Below, one piece after another: positions 46,278 through 58,468 of a DNA stretch of 64,000 nt. The DNA is from Microvelia longipes. Lineage: Eukaryota; Arthropoda; Insecta; Hemiptera; Veliidae. The position numbers were made by a program, and so were the translations under genes. Location of the stretch: assembly GCA_018340805.1 (NCBI GenBank), contig JACMZG010001863.1, positions 26,949,785 through 27,013,784 of the forward strand, in the 5' to 3' direction. Below the pieces are notes generated by a model. The model was not told the DNA's origin, ran no database searches, and worked only from the letters and a program-made list of their open reading frames with translations. Numbering within the stretch: position 1 is the stretch's first letter; each line of letters starts with the position of its first letter.

Positions 46278-47120
46278 TAGACCTCCATATTTTATTTTTA
46301 TTTTTTAACAGAAGGAATGCTCGCTAGTCGTAATTCCTTTTTTGGACGTTCGTGATCGCTCGTAAAACCAATGGGAATTTTATATTAGAAATATGAGCTA
46401 TAATTGTTTCTTAGTGCTTGCAAGTTAAAATGTATCTTTTGCAATATAAAATAATAAGCAAAGCTTTACGTTGTGTTGGAGGAACAAGTACCCTATAAAA
46501 ATGTTGGGTGGGATTTACAAAAAAACGTTCATTTGATTTAAACGAAAACTATACTATAATTTATCTTTTTTTAGCAGCTAATAATTCAGTTCTATTATTT
46601 AAAACTATGAAATATCATGTATTTATTTATCGGTGCAGAACGAATTTCAAAGTATTTCATGGTCGTTGTAAATATAGATCAAAATCCATATGTGAAAATT
46701 TGTAATGCATAATCAGTTTCAAGTTTACATTTGTAGAGTTCAAGGAAGTTTTTAAAGTTTTTTTGATAAATTTGGGATAAATTAAGATAAGTTGTTATAT
46801 ATTTAAATAAGCTTTTAAGTTTAAATACATTTAAAATGTTTTAAGATAAATGCCAATTTAGTGAAACTATTTTATTTAACAAAAGCTTTTATTATACGGA
46901 ACGAATTGATTACAGTATTGTTTGTAGAAAAATAATTTTTCCCACAATGTAAAACTAGCAAGATTTAGCAAAATAAGAATGCCTAGTGAAAATAAAATTA
47001 AAAGAAAATGTTTAGCTTTATCAAACTGCTGGGAATTAATGACATTTTATTTATATAAGAAGGGAATAAATTAGCTATTACTGAAATAAACAGTTTATGC
47101 TTTCTTTGATTTTTCACTAA
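46278..47120. other. Non-coding DNA, no gene seen
   Basis: A 65-residue frame at 46508 has no domain. Nothing else recognised. Confidence 0.4.
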
Positions 47121-47124
47121 GTAT

Positions 47125-47815
47125 TTTATAGGAATTATCCGTTTCAGGTGTCCCCCTCTTCCTCAGTAGTTTTCACAAAGATGTTTGTGTGTATGTGTCT
47201 GTGTGTGTCCATGAGTGTGTGTGTCTATTATCATTATAGCTTTCAGCGTATTTATGTCACAGAGTTGAAACTTAATATAAAAATCAATCTTTAGGGCTAG
47301 TTATACCATCAGTAAAATAATGTTTTTATGATGTTAATATCAATAATGTATTGTTGTTAGCAAATATTTTTAAAATTTATAAAAAATTGAAAAATGTATC
47401 GATCAATTTTGAGATAGCGCTTGGTTTTTTCTCAATATCAGCATTTGTTCAATTTTTATCGAATTGTATACATTTATAAAAACGTAAAAATTAAAAAAAA
47501 TATTTATTACAACTGTACTTCTTTATGTAACGAATAAGAATACTAAGTTTCGTGTCAATACGGCAATATTATCTAAGGGTTTTGTTGGATTAAAAAATAG
47601 CAGCATCGAGTAAGGTCAGTGCCTGGATGGGTGACCGCTGGGAACAAAAGGATGTACTTTCTATCAGAGGACAAGTGAACCGAGTTTGAAGTCGTGTTGC
47701 AGTATAAGTTTGGCGATTTATTTACCGAGTGTGAAGTAGTGAGGATGAGCGCTGCGAATTTGATGTGATGAGGAAATGTTTTGAAGTACCTGACTTTATT
47801 ATTGAAAAACAGGGT
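47125..47815 (+). repeat. Family F copy with the best 5S-like segment
   Basis: TAGGAATTATCCGTTTCAGG, CTCAGTAGTTTTCACAAAG, a GT run, TTATCATTATAGCTTTCAGCG, TATCAGCATTTGTTCAATTT, the 5S-like segment, CAGAGGACAAGTGAACCGAG, GTAGTGAGGATGAGCG, GAAATGTTTTGAAGTACC. The 94-residue minus-strand frame crossing its right half is a by-product. Confidence 0.85.
47599..47645 (+). promoter_or_regulatory. 5S rRNA internal-control-region-like segment (clearest copy)
   Basis: Reads AGCAGCATCGAGTAAGGTCA, then GTGCCTGGATGGGTGACCGC, then TGGGAAC. Compared with animal 5S rRNA genes, A box, intermediate element and C box are all present in order with native spacing; the C-box part GGATGGGTGACCGC-TGGGAA is nearly exact. 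Sequence before and after is unrelated to 5S, so the 5S gene itself is not present. Confidence 0.7.
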
Positions 47816-48956
47816 ACGTAATTTTGGGTGAGTGTAAAATGTTAACAGCCTGACCAAACCTAGACAACTTCATTTTAATAGATTTATTATAATACAACGT
47901 ATAACACATACGTAGATTTGATTAGATATTACATATATTAGATTTTACGAAGATTTAATTTTGCAGAACTGTTAATTACTAAAATTACTCTGCAGAGAAA
48001 TAAAACAAGAAGCCAAAGGCCTCTTGTTTTATTACGTTGTAAATATTTACAGAAAACCATGTTTTTTGCCTTTTTCGAAAAGAATAGCCCAAAAATCGTT
48101 CAAAGAAATAATTTAACTTAATATTTATAGACCTATTTCTTGTTTTACTGCTTGTAGAAATAACATTCGACAGTTTTCAAAAAAATGTTACAATAATGTT
48201 GTAATCACCTTTAACCACATTTAAAGTAAATTATTTATGTATTCACTTATTACAAAATTTTGATTAACTTTGCCCATCTTTTAGTTTCTATTACATAATT
48301 ATTTCACAGTTTATTAAACATCCTTTTAATTAATGCATTAGTTTCAGTACACGGGTTATTGCATATTTATACACCTTTCATCTAAATATCGCAATGATTT
48401 TCCGCTCTAAGTTACTTATATATCTGCTTGTCGTTGAAGTTGACTCCTATATATGTGTATTGATAAAATTGTAGTACTATGAAATAAAAAACCATATACC
48501 AATATTAAATACAGAATAAGTTAAAATTTTTATGAAATTTTATTATTTTATTTAATATACCACACTCAAAGCGTGAATATATGCTTTACAGTATGAAGAT
48601 TTATATTTCAAAATTTATTAATATCCCTTAAGAGTGTTTGGGATGTAAGTGTTTTTTTCAAATATTCATACGAAATACTGTAATTATAAGTTTATTACTA
48701 AAATAAAATAGCGATATTTATTAATTAAAGTATTGAATTGTTGTAATATATCATGATATAGAAATAGGAAAGAGTGGTGTTGCTAAATATTAATCAACTT
48801 ATAATTTTCTGCGTTAAAGCATTTTCAAAACATTATGACTGTTATATCTACTTAATTTATAGTAGAAATACGTTTATACGGGTTTTATGTTTTAATAAAT
48901 TTTTATGCGGATATAAGTTATAACTTATCGGAAATAAGTTTAGACATTAAACGTTA
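47816..48956. other. Non-coding DNA, no gene seen
   Basis: Nothing recognised apart from a small AACAAGAAGCC...GGCCTCTTGTTTT hairpin at about 48003-48032. Confidence 0.4.
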
Positions 48957-48958
48957 GA

Positions 48959-49176
48959 GCTGCCTTCGTGGTCGAAGTCGTTTAAGGTTTAGTATTTATT
49001 CTGACCCTTGACACCATGGTGGTACGCATCCCAGGTTAAGCTCTCTGTTTATGTAAAATTATTGTTCAAATAAACTATTTCTGACTTTAAAATAAACTTG
49101 GAGCATAATGGTTGCCACTAATTAATCAGGGGTTATTTCTGATGTGACGCAAGGCTCTAAATGGGCATTATTATAT
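48959..49176 (+). mobile_element. tRNA(Leu/Ser)-derived SINE, diverged full-length copy
   Basis: Head GCTGCCTTCGTGGTCGAAGT, B-box-like GGTACGCATCCCAGGTTAAG, body ACTTGGAGCATAATGGTTGC, tail CAAGGCTCTAAATGGGC followed by ATTATTAT. It aligns end to end with the 45915-46142 SINE. No clear target-site duplication remains. Confidence 0.85.
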
Positions 49177-50125
49177 TTCATTGGCATTCCCATCTCTCCA
49201 TGGTTCAAATCATTGGCAACAAACCAAGTTCCCGCCACAAATCATTTTCTAAACATGTAATGCATAACAATGGGATTTTTCATAGAAACCAATTTTTTTC
49301 AATAAAATGATATTTCAGATTTTATTTCTTTTAAATGAATGTAACAACATACAATTTAACTTATTCGCATACAAATTGCCATAAATATTAAAGAAATTTA
49401 AATTTAATAACTTTTTGTCAAATCCCCCATATAGTTACGCATTGTTTTGAAAATAAAGGCCATTATTAATCAGTGTTGCCAACTTCAAGAATTTATGACA
49501 CCTGTCAATTATGTATTTATAAGACCAAACCCCTGAACGGTTCAGCTAATATTGCAGTAATAAGGGTGTATACAATTTTTTTCAAAATATAATGTCAAAT
49601 ATTTCAAAATTTATCACACTAATTAAAACAAAATTGAACTAATTCAATGTATATTAAATTCTTCTACTTATTTATTATAACTACCCAGAACATGTTTCTA
49701 TTTTATTTGACACACCTTGCAAGCTATCATAATATATCAACTGACAAGGTAAATAAGTTTTTAGCATAGAAATCTCTAAGTCAGGTGACTTGCTAAGTTA
49801 GTATTCAATACATTATATGCCATAATACTTATTTAATTCTATGGCAGGACTTATAATAGTTATTACATGCTATTAGAATTTATTATTAGATCTGGAGGTT
49901 GATTAATAAATAATTAATCACTACATGGACGTTTTAATGCTTATAGAGGTTTTTCATTTAATTCAGGATTTATTAAATAGATCAGCTGTAAGACATTATG
50001 TAGGATAACATTATTCTTGTTTAGTCTCTTCTTATTATTAGTGCATTTGCATTTTTACTTTTCTTCATTTCTAATTCAATATAATCATAATACAATACTA
50101 ATTCTATATGTTCCGCGTATATAGA
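49177..50125. other. Non-coding DNA, no gene seen
   Basis: Nothing recognised. Confidence 0.4.
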
Positions 50126-50129
50126 AGTA

Positions 50130-50925
50130 CTATTGTATTTGCACTAAAAAACCCAAAACCGTGATTTCACCTAAATTGTCATTTTCAGGGGTTTTTAAGA
50201 CCTCTTGAGTGGATTTTACAAAGTTGTCTGTCTGTATGTGTGTGTGTGCTCCTGCTATCATCGTAGCTCTCAGTGTATCAGAGTGTTGACACTTGGAACA
50301 AAATCGATCTTTAGGTCTATCAGTAGTTAGCCTTCTAGTGGTTGTCTAATCCGGGAAACAATTTTTCTATGACGTCATTAACTGGCCATAAAGACGTCAT
50401 TAACTCAGTAAAAAGTTCGTAAATTAATAAAACGCGAATAAATGTTTTGATTGATTTGAGGTTTAGCACGTTTGTAGTTATATAAGGACAATATATCTGC
50501 CAAATTTTATGTCATTATCAGGGTTAGATCAATTTTTATCAAATTTATTGTACATGTTTATTTGTTAAAAATTGAAAAACAATATAATTGAGTAGACATA
50601 TGGTAGAAGTTAATTCCTGAATGTAACAAATACGAGTACCAAGTTTCGTTTCAATACGGAAAATATATCCATGAGTTTTGTTTTATCATAAAAGTAGAAC
50701 CGCATCGAGCGAGCGAAATCAGTGCCTGGATGGATGACCACTGTTAATGAAACTATTATGTTATATGTCTGTGGAAAAACGGAATGAGTCTGAAGACGTA
50801 ATCTGCATAAATTTAGTGATTTTTATATTGTGGGAATTTGCGAAGCTAATACGAAGTAGAAAGGATGAGTAGCGAATCTAATGTAGAGAGATAAAGTTCC
50901 GAGCTACCCCGTACCCGATTTTTCA
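50130..50925 (+). repeat. Family F copy, full length (about 0.8 kb)
   Basis: Most complete copy in this orientation. Landmarks in order: AAAAAACCCAAAACCGTGAT, GGTTTTTAAGACCTCTTGAG, AAAGTTGTCTGTCTGTATG, CTATCATCGTAGCTCTCAGT, TATGACGTCATTAACTGG, GTTAGATCAATTTTTATC, 5S-like segment (about 50702-50748), AACGGAATGAGTCTGAAG, GAGTAGCGAATC, AAAGTTCCGAGCTACCCCGT and ACCCGATTTTT. Confidence 0.88.
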
Positions 50926-51915
50926 TTTTCTTTATTTATATTACTTTAAGTTAAGTATAATATTACTAATAGCGCGTAATATTTATGTACATTTATTATA
51001 TTTTTCTATTTATTTTATAAAAGTATGACTGTTTTAATTCAAGTTATATTATATTCTAGTAATTTATAAATCTTGTTTTTAAACTGAAAAAAAGTTGAGA
51101 ATCAGCAGAACAATCGTTTCATTAAACTCGGTCCTATTGTTTTCTGTTAATGTGTAGTTTTTAAACCTGTGTTCTTTGTTGTTTTAAATTGAGGTTTCAG
51201 TCAAATAAGTACCTGATGAATTCAGTAGTTACAATGGTGTTAATTGTCTATTTATATTAGCTTGACAGAATAAAATGCTGCAAATTTACATAACATTAAC
51301 AAGTGGCAAAAATAAACAGGAGAATAGATTTATATTGAGTTAAGTTTTATAGTTGTTAAGCTGAAGTTCTAAAGTATTCACTCTGCGTAGTTTTTGGTAA
51401 ATGTTAAGTTACAATAGCTATTGTTCGCACAAGGTTAAGGCTACAATAGAACCTGCAATTATTCTGCTATTGATGACATTTGTTGATTCGTTTGGTTTTT
51501 GAATGAATGGAAGGGAACGTTACGACTCATAACAGCATAATTAGCAGATATACTCTCCTCCATGACTCCTACCTCATTCGCTTATTTTCCTTAGAACAAA
51601 CGCTAAAACTGTACTAGTTTTTTTTTATTGCCCTGATTACCTGCTTTGACAACTTGGTCCTTAGCGGGAATCACTCTATCCAACCCGCGGTCTCATAAAC
51701 TGTAACTCCCACCAGCTAACCCTGTTGAGAATATTTTGACTATAATTATTATTTATTTATTGATTTCTATTTTTTTCGTCTTATGCCTCATTTAACCTAT
51801 TTTTTCGCGACGTATCACCTAGTGTATTAGAGAACCGCACCACATGACATTGTCATGCTCAGATATTTTATTATTACTATACAAATTCATATCATTGATG
51901 ATGTTTTTACATTCA
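50926..51915. other. Non-coding DNA, no gene seen
   Basis: Nothing recognised. Confidence 0.4.
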
Positions 51916-51918
51916 ATT

Positions 51919-52043
51919 TTAAAATAAGATCACATGTTCCATATTTTAATTTACTAATTTTATGTATATGTTCAAGATATATTAAAATAAGGTCACATGT
52001 TCCATATTTTAATTAATAATTTTATGTATATATTTAAGATATT
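51919..52043 (+). repeat. 63-bp tandem duplication, two copies
   Basis: AAAATAAG(A/G)TCACATGTTCC starts at 51921 and 51984; both run through ATTTTATGTATAT to AAGATAT. Confidence 0.9.
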
Positions 52044-53440
52044 TATGTTCAATATTAATTAATACTTTATACCCTTTAGTGTGTTCTTTAGGTGTTTGTG
52101 TTAGTGTGCCTGTTCTGTTGTATTTTGTAAGCTTAAGTGTCTCCCCAAAAGTGTACATTAGATGCTTATGTCTTGTGCTTATGTTCTGTGCAAAAGCTGC
52201 TAGGCTTAATCCATCTTAATTACTCCTGTATTAATGAACTGTAATAGTTAAAATGATTTTTGTGTAATATTAATAAATATCATTCAAGTAAATTTAGAAA
52301 TTAGAAAATGAAAGTCACAAACACTATGTGTAGAGTAAAATTAAGATAAAAATTTATCAATTGCACAAATAAGAGTTATAACTTTCAATAATAACTGAAT
52401 TTATCTTAAAGGTGCGGCTCTTTGAATAATTGTTAAATTACTTTATAGTTTCTTAACTTAAAAGCTTTTCTATTTTTCTCTTGTTTCTGTTATATGAAGA
52501 TATTGTTCTGCTATACTGTTTTATAAAGTTCAATATATATGTAGTTTTTTTTGTTACTTTTCCTTTATGCCTATTCGTAGGTATATTGGAAAAGTATTTA
52601 ATTCCAACCTGAAATTAAACCTTAGATTCCAAACTAGAGTTATTGTCAGATTTGCCATTTTAGGAATCTGAATGGTGTTTTTCATAATGTCTATGTAGGT
52701 GTGTGCATAGTGAGATCGAACTATAATACGCCTTCAGGAATTTAAGAAAAAGCTTCGAGGTACCCTGCGCCTCATTTGTTAATTGATGTCAACTCACTAT
52801 TATTTATTTAATTCTTATTTTTTCATATACTTTTTATAATAAAGTTACATTTTAGATTTGATTGCAATAATATGATTATTTAAAAACATTTTTACCCATA
52901 AGGGTAAGGGAGGAAAATTTTATAACATAGATTTTTAGTTTTTGAAATCAGTTTTACACCATTTTATGACGTTCTGAATGTCTATCTGTGAGAAAGATCC
53001 TATTAATTTTAAATCAAAATTTGTCTCAGAATTGAAAGATTTTGTACCAGCTAAATCTGAATTGAGTGTTGTTTATTGAATACCTTGCCAAAATTAGCCA
53101 AACTTCTATGAATTAAAACTTATACAGACCTGACTTCTCAATTATTTAGAAACAGATTAAGGCAACCTAATATTGCTACTGATAATAATAAACCTATTTC
53201 CGCAATAGCTCAACAAAGGGGTGGTGTTTTTTTTTAATAGGAGACTCACTGATGTATTGTATTTCAAAAAATATGCATATTTTCATTAGTCATTTTATTT
53301 ACGTAATTTTCAGTATTTTCCTGGTCTACTAGTAATCCTACTAATGCGGCCATGAAATACTCTTTAAGTTTTTATAATCCTAGTTTACTAACTTTAATTA
53401 GCTATTAAACATATAGTAGTCTGAGTTAAGTCAAGGTTAT
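52044..53440. other. Non-coding DNA with a small family F remnant
   Basis: The remnant AAAAGCTTCGAGGTACCCTG at about 52748-52770 matches the family F end. Otherwise nothing recognised. Confidence 0.4.
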
Positions 53441-53449
53441 ATACTATAT

Positions 53450-53740
53450 GGTTTCAACATGACCGCTTATGTTTACATTGCAATAACAGTATTTAACAAA
53501 TCTATAGTTGTCGGATATACTCCAAGTATAGGGCTTACGATGTATTGCCAGGAAGTATACTATCAGCGAAATAATGATAGGCTTTCTGTATTGAAAATAA
53601 AAGTGAACAAGGCCAGTGTGTCTCTCGGGCGTGCCTCATTACTTTCTCATTCGGTAGACTACTGGACTTGTCTGACCAGTGGACAGTCAGCCGAGTTTTG
53701 TAAACTATGTTATACGTGAACTCGTTCCACAATTTAAACC
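53450..53740. other. GC-richer unassigned block with open frames on both strands
   Basis: Base composition is less AT-rich than the surroundings, especially 53600-53700 (CTCTCGGGCGTGCCTCATTA, TGTCTGACCAGTGGACAGTC). An 86-residue plus-strand frame and a 65-residue minus-strand frame overlap. Neither shows a domain known to me, nor paired splice sites. It may be an old transposon or UTR fragment. Confidence 0.3.
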
Positions 53741-54405
53741 ATTATTAAAAGAAGGTAATATAATGGTTATACAGAATCTGGATCTAGGGGAGTGGCTTCG
53801 CACTATCGCCGAGTAAGGAAGTTTTTTTTTATGAGTCGACACAACCGGCTTTTATTATCCAAAGACTTTAATTCGCTTACATAAGACTAATAGGTAACAT
53901 CTTCTCGTCTTCTTTCTTCTTACTGTTAAACTCTGTTTACTTACTGTTACTATGACCTATTATAAGCAACTATTTTAATAGTTATAACCTTGTTACAACC
54001 TGCATACCTGGTTTTATTTAGAACAAATTAACACCTTTTGTTTTAGATTGAGATCAAAAATAAGTTGTTGTCTAACATAATCAACGCTTAAAGCATTTCT
54101 AGTTATTTTGTAAAATTAACGTAACAATTTTTATTATTGTCAGAGCTGCTTTTGATTGTGGATTCAGATTATAAATTGCTGTTTTTAAAGAATTTCCTAG
54201 AGAAAAATAAAATTATGAGATTAGTTTGTTTGAATATAATTTTAAACAATGATAATAGGAAGAGTTAAATTAAATTCAAATTAAGTTCATATAAGTAAGT
54301 AAGTATTAATACTGGCAGTAGTAAACCATCTAATCTTATTCTATTTAATTTTATCTCAGGACGCATCGTGTATTTTAAACATATATTTTTTTATAATTTG
54401 TTTAC
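53741..54405. other. Non-coding DNA, no gene seen
   Basis: Nothing recognised. Confidence 0.4.
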
Positions 54406-54406
54406 C

Positions 54407-54407
<1 letters not shown>

Positions 54408-54476
<69 letters not shown>

Positions 54477-54509
54477 ATATATCTATATATATATATATAT
54501 ATATTAATA

Positions 54510-54581
<72 letters not shown>

Positions 54582-54582
54582 T

Positions 54583-54637
<55 letters not shown>

Positions 54638-54655
54638 AATAATATAGATATATAT
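54408..54655. repeat. Long (TA)n microsatellite with TAATA interruptions
   Basis: About 250 bp of almost pure TA; the longest dinucleotide tract in the window. Confidence 0.95.
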
Positions 54656-57275
54656 TTAGAGAGGTTTTTAAGTTGACGTTCAATTCATTAGCATTTACAA
54701 TTCCTGTACACTCGTTTCAATTTATAACTTATCTTGTTTTGGGAAACCATTGAACTGGTTCTTATTTTAAATATTAAATTCATTATTCTTTTTAAGGAAA
54801 TAAAATAATGTCTTCCTGATCAAATTTTGGTTTTTTATCCAGTTTTTATTTGTTTTAAACAAATACTGCCTTATTACAACTGTAAGTAAGCCATTTCACT
54901 ATTTCCTCATTTTTCTTGGATACTTAGCGCGATTAAGCTAAATTTAGAATAAAATTAAGACCAAAATTTCTCAATGCACAAATATGAGTTATAACTCTTA
55001 CTAAAATATTCACTCAGTTAAGTAAGTCAAGTTAAGTACAGCTAAGTTTACAAGTACACTTGTAAACTTGATAACTAACCAAGCTATTTTGCTCTTTGTA
55101 AAAGTTAAAGAAAATGTCGGTCTTTTTTATTTCTACTACTTTAAAGTACAAGTACCTTAAATGCGACACGCTTCATAGTATATTTTTTTAACTTATACTT
55201 TCCTTGGCGTATGTCACTTTTGTTTAATTTAAACTTATTTTTAAATTTAACTTAACCTTCTTTTAATTTATTTTGTTAAATAATTAGTGAAATGAGTATA
55301 GTATTGTTATAAAATAAATGAAAAAGTGAAGGATTATCTTAATTTTTTTTAGCATTAAGTAAAGAGAAAAAAAAGTCAATTCCATATCTTTAATAACTTT
55401 TTTAGATTTATAAGTTTAGTTTAGATATATATTTTTACATTTACAACAAATTTATTGATTTGCCTTTGACTTCTGTTTCTTTAGTTAAAACATAATGTCA
55501 AAAATAAAATAGATATCTAAATACGGCTATATATTAATGTAAAAACACTCCCTTACAAGTTTAGATTAATGCTTTTTATCTTCATGCATAACTATGCACA
55601 TTATGCGGATATTTGTTTCTATAATTGATATTTGTAATAGAATTATTGAATGTCTGTATTATCTAATAGAAAGGTAAAACATTTTTATTTTTTTTAGTTA
55701 AATATAGACATTATAATTTATTCAACATATTAATGTTCATTTATTTGATTTATAATGGATTGTAAGTTATAAAATATGAATTGTACAGGAAAACAAATTG
55801 TTAAATATTCTGTTTAGACCTTGATTTCATTTGTTTTTTAATTATAAAATTAAATTTTATTTGTATTTGAATTTATATTGATTTGTTTTTGCTTTCCTTG
55901 CTGTTAAAAGGAGGGGAAGCAATGAATTATAAAAAAAAACATAACACCATTTTTTCAATAAATGTCAAAGTTTTCGCTCCTACAGATCTCAAAAATCGAA
56001 ATCAAATTTGATGTCTGTATTTATGTATGAGTGTATGGCAAATGTGCCATACAACAAATGTGTTGTAAACAAGTTACAGCTCAAAAGGCTATTTAAAAAC
56101 ATTTGTTTCATTAAATGAGTTTCTAATGATTTTTGCAGTTTTCTGACCAGAAAAGGTCCTCTAACTCGTCCATAGCTTGAACAGGTCTTGTAAATATATG
56201 AATGTATGTGTAAATCTATTGTAAAACTCTGTAGCCTTAATGGCTGATCTAATTTTAATGAAACAGCACAAAAATCAAGTCCGATAAGAGAAAGAACTGA
56301 TACAATTTTGGGGTTAATTAAACACGATGCATTAAAATGGCGACAATTCAAACATTTATAAAAATCATAAAAAATATATCTTAAATAAAAAAGTTTTTAA
56401 GGATGTTTTAAAGTTTTCTGTGTACAAAAAGGTCTCAACCACATTTGTGGCTACCATAGTTCTTTTGATTCATATATAAAAAGAAATGAAATTTCTTTAT
56501 TTAAAATTTACATTTCTTATGCATATGGTGTATATTTCCGAACAAATCAGAGAGTTAAGATATATTGACTATTGACCTTAATTTATAAATAAGAATGACA
56601 ATAAATAATTGATTGTGATAATTCAGAACGATCTTTGTTATTATTTTAAATTAATTGTTATAACTTTATATAAATCTGCAATTGTATAGCATTGTGATTC
56701 CGAACTGCATCAAACTGATTAATGTTTCAAATAAATCTGAAGGCTGAAGTATTCACTAATTAGAACATCCCTAATTAGGTTTCATTTTATCTTTATTGAA
56801 TTAACCAAGGACAGCGGTTAAAAGAAGATCTTAAAATGAAACTTTCATTGATTTGCTGAATTAGATTCGTTGAGGTATTAACTTGGAAATAATTTGATGA
56901 TCTTTTTAGTAGAGACCTAAGTACAGAAGTACTTTTAGATTTATTTTTCATAAGATAATTAAATATAATATGACATATTTGTTTATGTATACGTTACTTG
57001 AATATCAACTGACGTATATATTTGTTGGATTGTGAACTTTATAACAGTAAACACGTTAAAGAAACCAAATCATTACTTCAAAGCCCTAATAAAGAACTGT
57101 CTAAAAAGTTTTTCAGTAACTTCAAGGATATCTCCTAATAAATATAAATGTCAAAAATATAACAAATTAGAACTCTTATACGAATTAATCCTCAGTTGAA
57201 ATATTAAAAATCATTAATCTTTTGGTTAGGTAATGAAAGGCAAATTAATCTAATTATGGTTTTACCTATAGGTAG
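54656..57275. other. Non-coding DNA, one unassigned open stretch
   Basis: A 120-residue minus-strand frame at 55989-56351 is the longest frame outside the LINE and microsatellites, but shows no domain, no splice borders and strong hydrophobic/AT bias. The opposite strand contains PYNKCVVNKLQ, which I could not assign. Possibly an old transposon remnant. Confidence 0.35.
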
Positions 57276-57277
57276 CT

Positions 57278-57444
57278 ACTTTTTATCGATAAATATATAT
57301 CGACTTTTTTAATAGAATAACAAAGTTTTGTCTGAGATTTAAACTTATGTATATACCTTATATGTATCTTAGAGTTTAGGTTGAAGCTTTCATTTATATC
57401 GGTCACTCGCAGGGTTGACAATATATATTGACATAAGTTATATG

Positions 57445-57476
<32 letters not shown>

Positions 57477-57503
57477 TATATACATATATATATATTTATA
57501 TAT

Positions 57504-57555
<52 letters not shown>

Positions 57556-57637
57556 TATCAGCATATAAGTTTAAATCTGAGACAAAACTTTGTTATTCTA
57601 TTTAAAAAAGTCGGTAACATATTTATCGATAAAAAGT
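57278..57637. repeat. Inverted repeat with arms of about 72 bp flanking a TA tract
   Basis: The left arm 57278-57348 and right arm 57565-57637 are reverse complements with few mismatches (TTTTTATCGATAAATAT, GACTTTTTTAA(A)TAGAATAAC, AAAGTTTTGTCT, AGATTTAAACTTAT). The centre is mostly (TA)n. Confidence 0.9.
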
Positions 57638-57654
57638 GGATATATATATGTATA

Positions 57655-57665
57655 TAGTATGTATG

Positions 57666-57697
<32 letters not shown>

Positions 57698-57765
57698 ATT
57701 ATATATATATATAAATATATATATATAATATATATAGTTATGTATGTATGTATATATATAGTAAT
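57655..57765. repeat. (TA)n microsatellite
   Basis: TA runs with GTATG interruptions; the overlapping Tyr/Ile-rich open frames are artefacts. Confidence 0.95.
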
Positions 57766-58001
57766 AATTTTATTAAATAATAATTGCATTCATAAATAAG
57801 TATAACAAAATGAGGTTACATCTCAGCTAAAAGGCTACGTTTATACCTTTTGTTCAAAAAATTCTTTTTTCCTTTTAACATCCTAATCCTAGTTTTATTT
57901 CTTTTGTTTCAGGTAATTATTTTACACCAGTACCTTACAAAGTAAGTCTTAATACTTACTTATTTTCCCGTAAAGTTGGCTGCATTGTGGAGTCCATCTA
58001 T

Positions 58002-58225
58002 TAATCCAAGAGGTTTGTAATAAAATACGTCTTTCTACCAATTATTTTATGTATTAAAGAGCTAGCTTAATATATAGCGGGTGTGCTGGTTACCTCTGAT
58101 ATCGGTACTTCCTGCTACCAAAATCTCGTCTAGACTAATGATGGCTGGATGCAGCCGAAAGCTAGCTCTTTATTATATAAAATAATTGGTGAAGAGATGT
58201 ATTTTATTACAAACCTCTTGGATTA
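58002..58225. repeat. Foldback with 66-bp arms; loop holds a hammerhead-like motif (possible Penelope-like element relic)
   Basis: Arms 58002-58067 and 58160-58225 are reverse complements with few mismatches (AATCCAAGAGGTTTGTAATA, ACCAATTATTTTAT, AAAGAGCTAGCT). The 92-nt loop ends with CTAATGA (58135-58141), a GGCTG-GATG-CAGCC stem and GAAA (58157-58160), then AGC-TA-GCT. This is the order CUGAUGA / helix II / GAAA / tiny helix III of hammerhead ribozymes, which Penelope-like retroelements are known to carry. The core G is an A here (CTAATGA), and no good helix I was found, so it would be inactive. No RT was seen nearby. Confidence 0.5.
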
Positions 58226-58422
58226 CTTACTTATTGGTTTATTTTCATTTTTACAATCAAATAAGTAATAATTACAACAATTTTCAAACTCTACCTAATT
58301 TGTATAAATCCTAAAATTAATAATTTAAGTGGAGTCTACATGTTTTATCTTCGTTATATTTAAATTAACCGGAAATGAATTTAAATATGAACATCTCGTA
58401 ACTCACGAAAGGATGGCAAATT

Positions 58423-58468
58423 TTAAAATTAGTTAACAATAGTTGCGTATATTGTTAACTAATTTTAA
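58423..58468. repeat. Perfect 19-bp hairpin
   Basis: Arms 58423-58441 (TTAAAATTAGTTAACAATA) and 58450-58468 around an 8-nt loop. Confidence 0.9.

Noticed and set aside
47573..47857. 94-residue minus-strand frame
   Set aside because: It lies entirely across family F and its flank and is not seen in the other copies.
53459..53732. Overlapping 86- and 65-residue frames as a gene
   Set aside because: No recognised motif on either strand and no paired splice sites; kept only as an unassigned GC-richer block.
55989..56351. 120-residue minus-strand open frame as a gene
   Set aside because: No domain, no splice borders, AT-biased composition; possibly old transposon sequence but not supportable as a gene.
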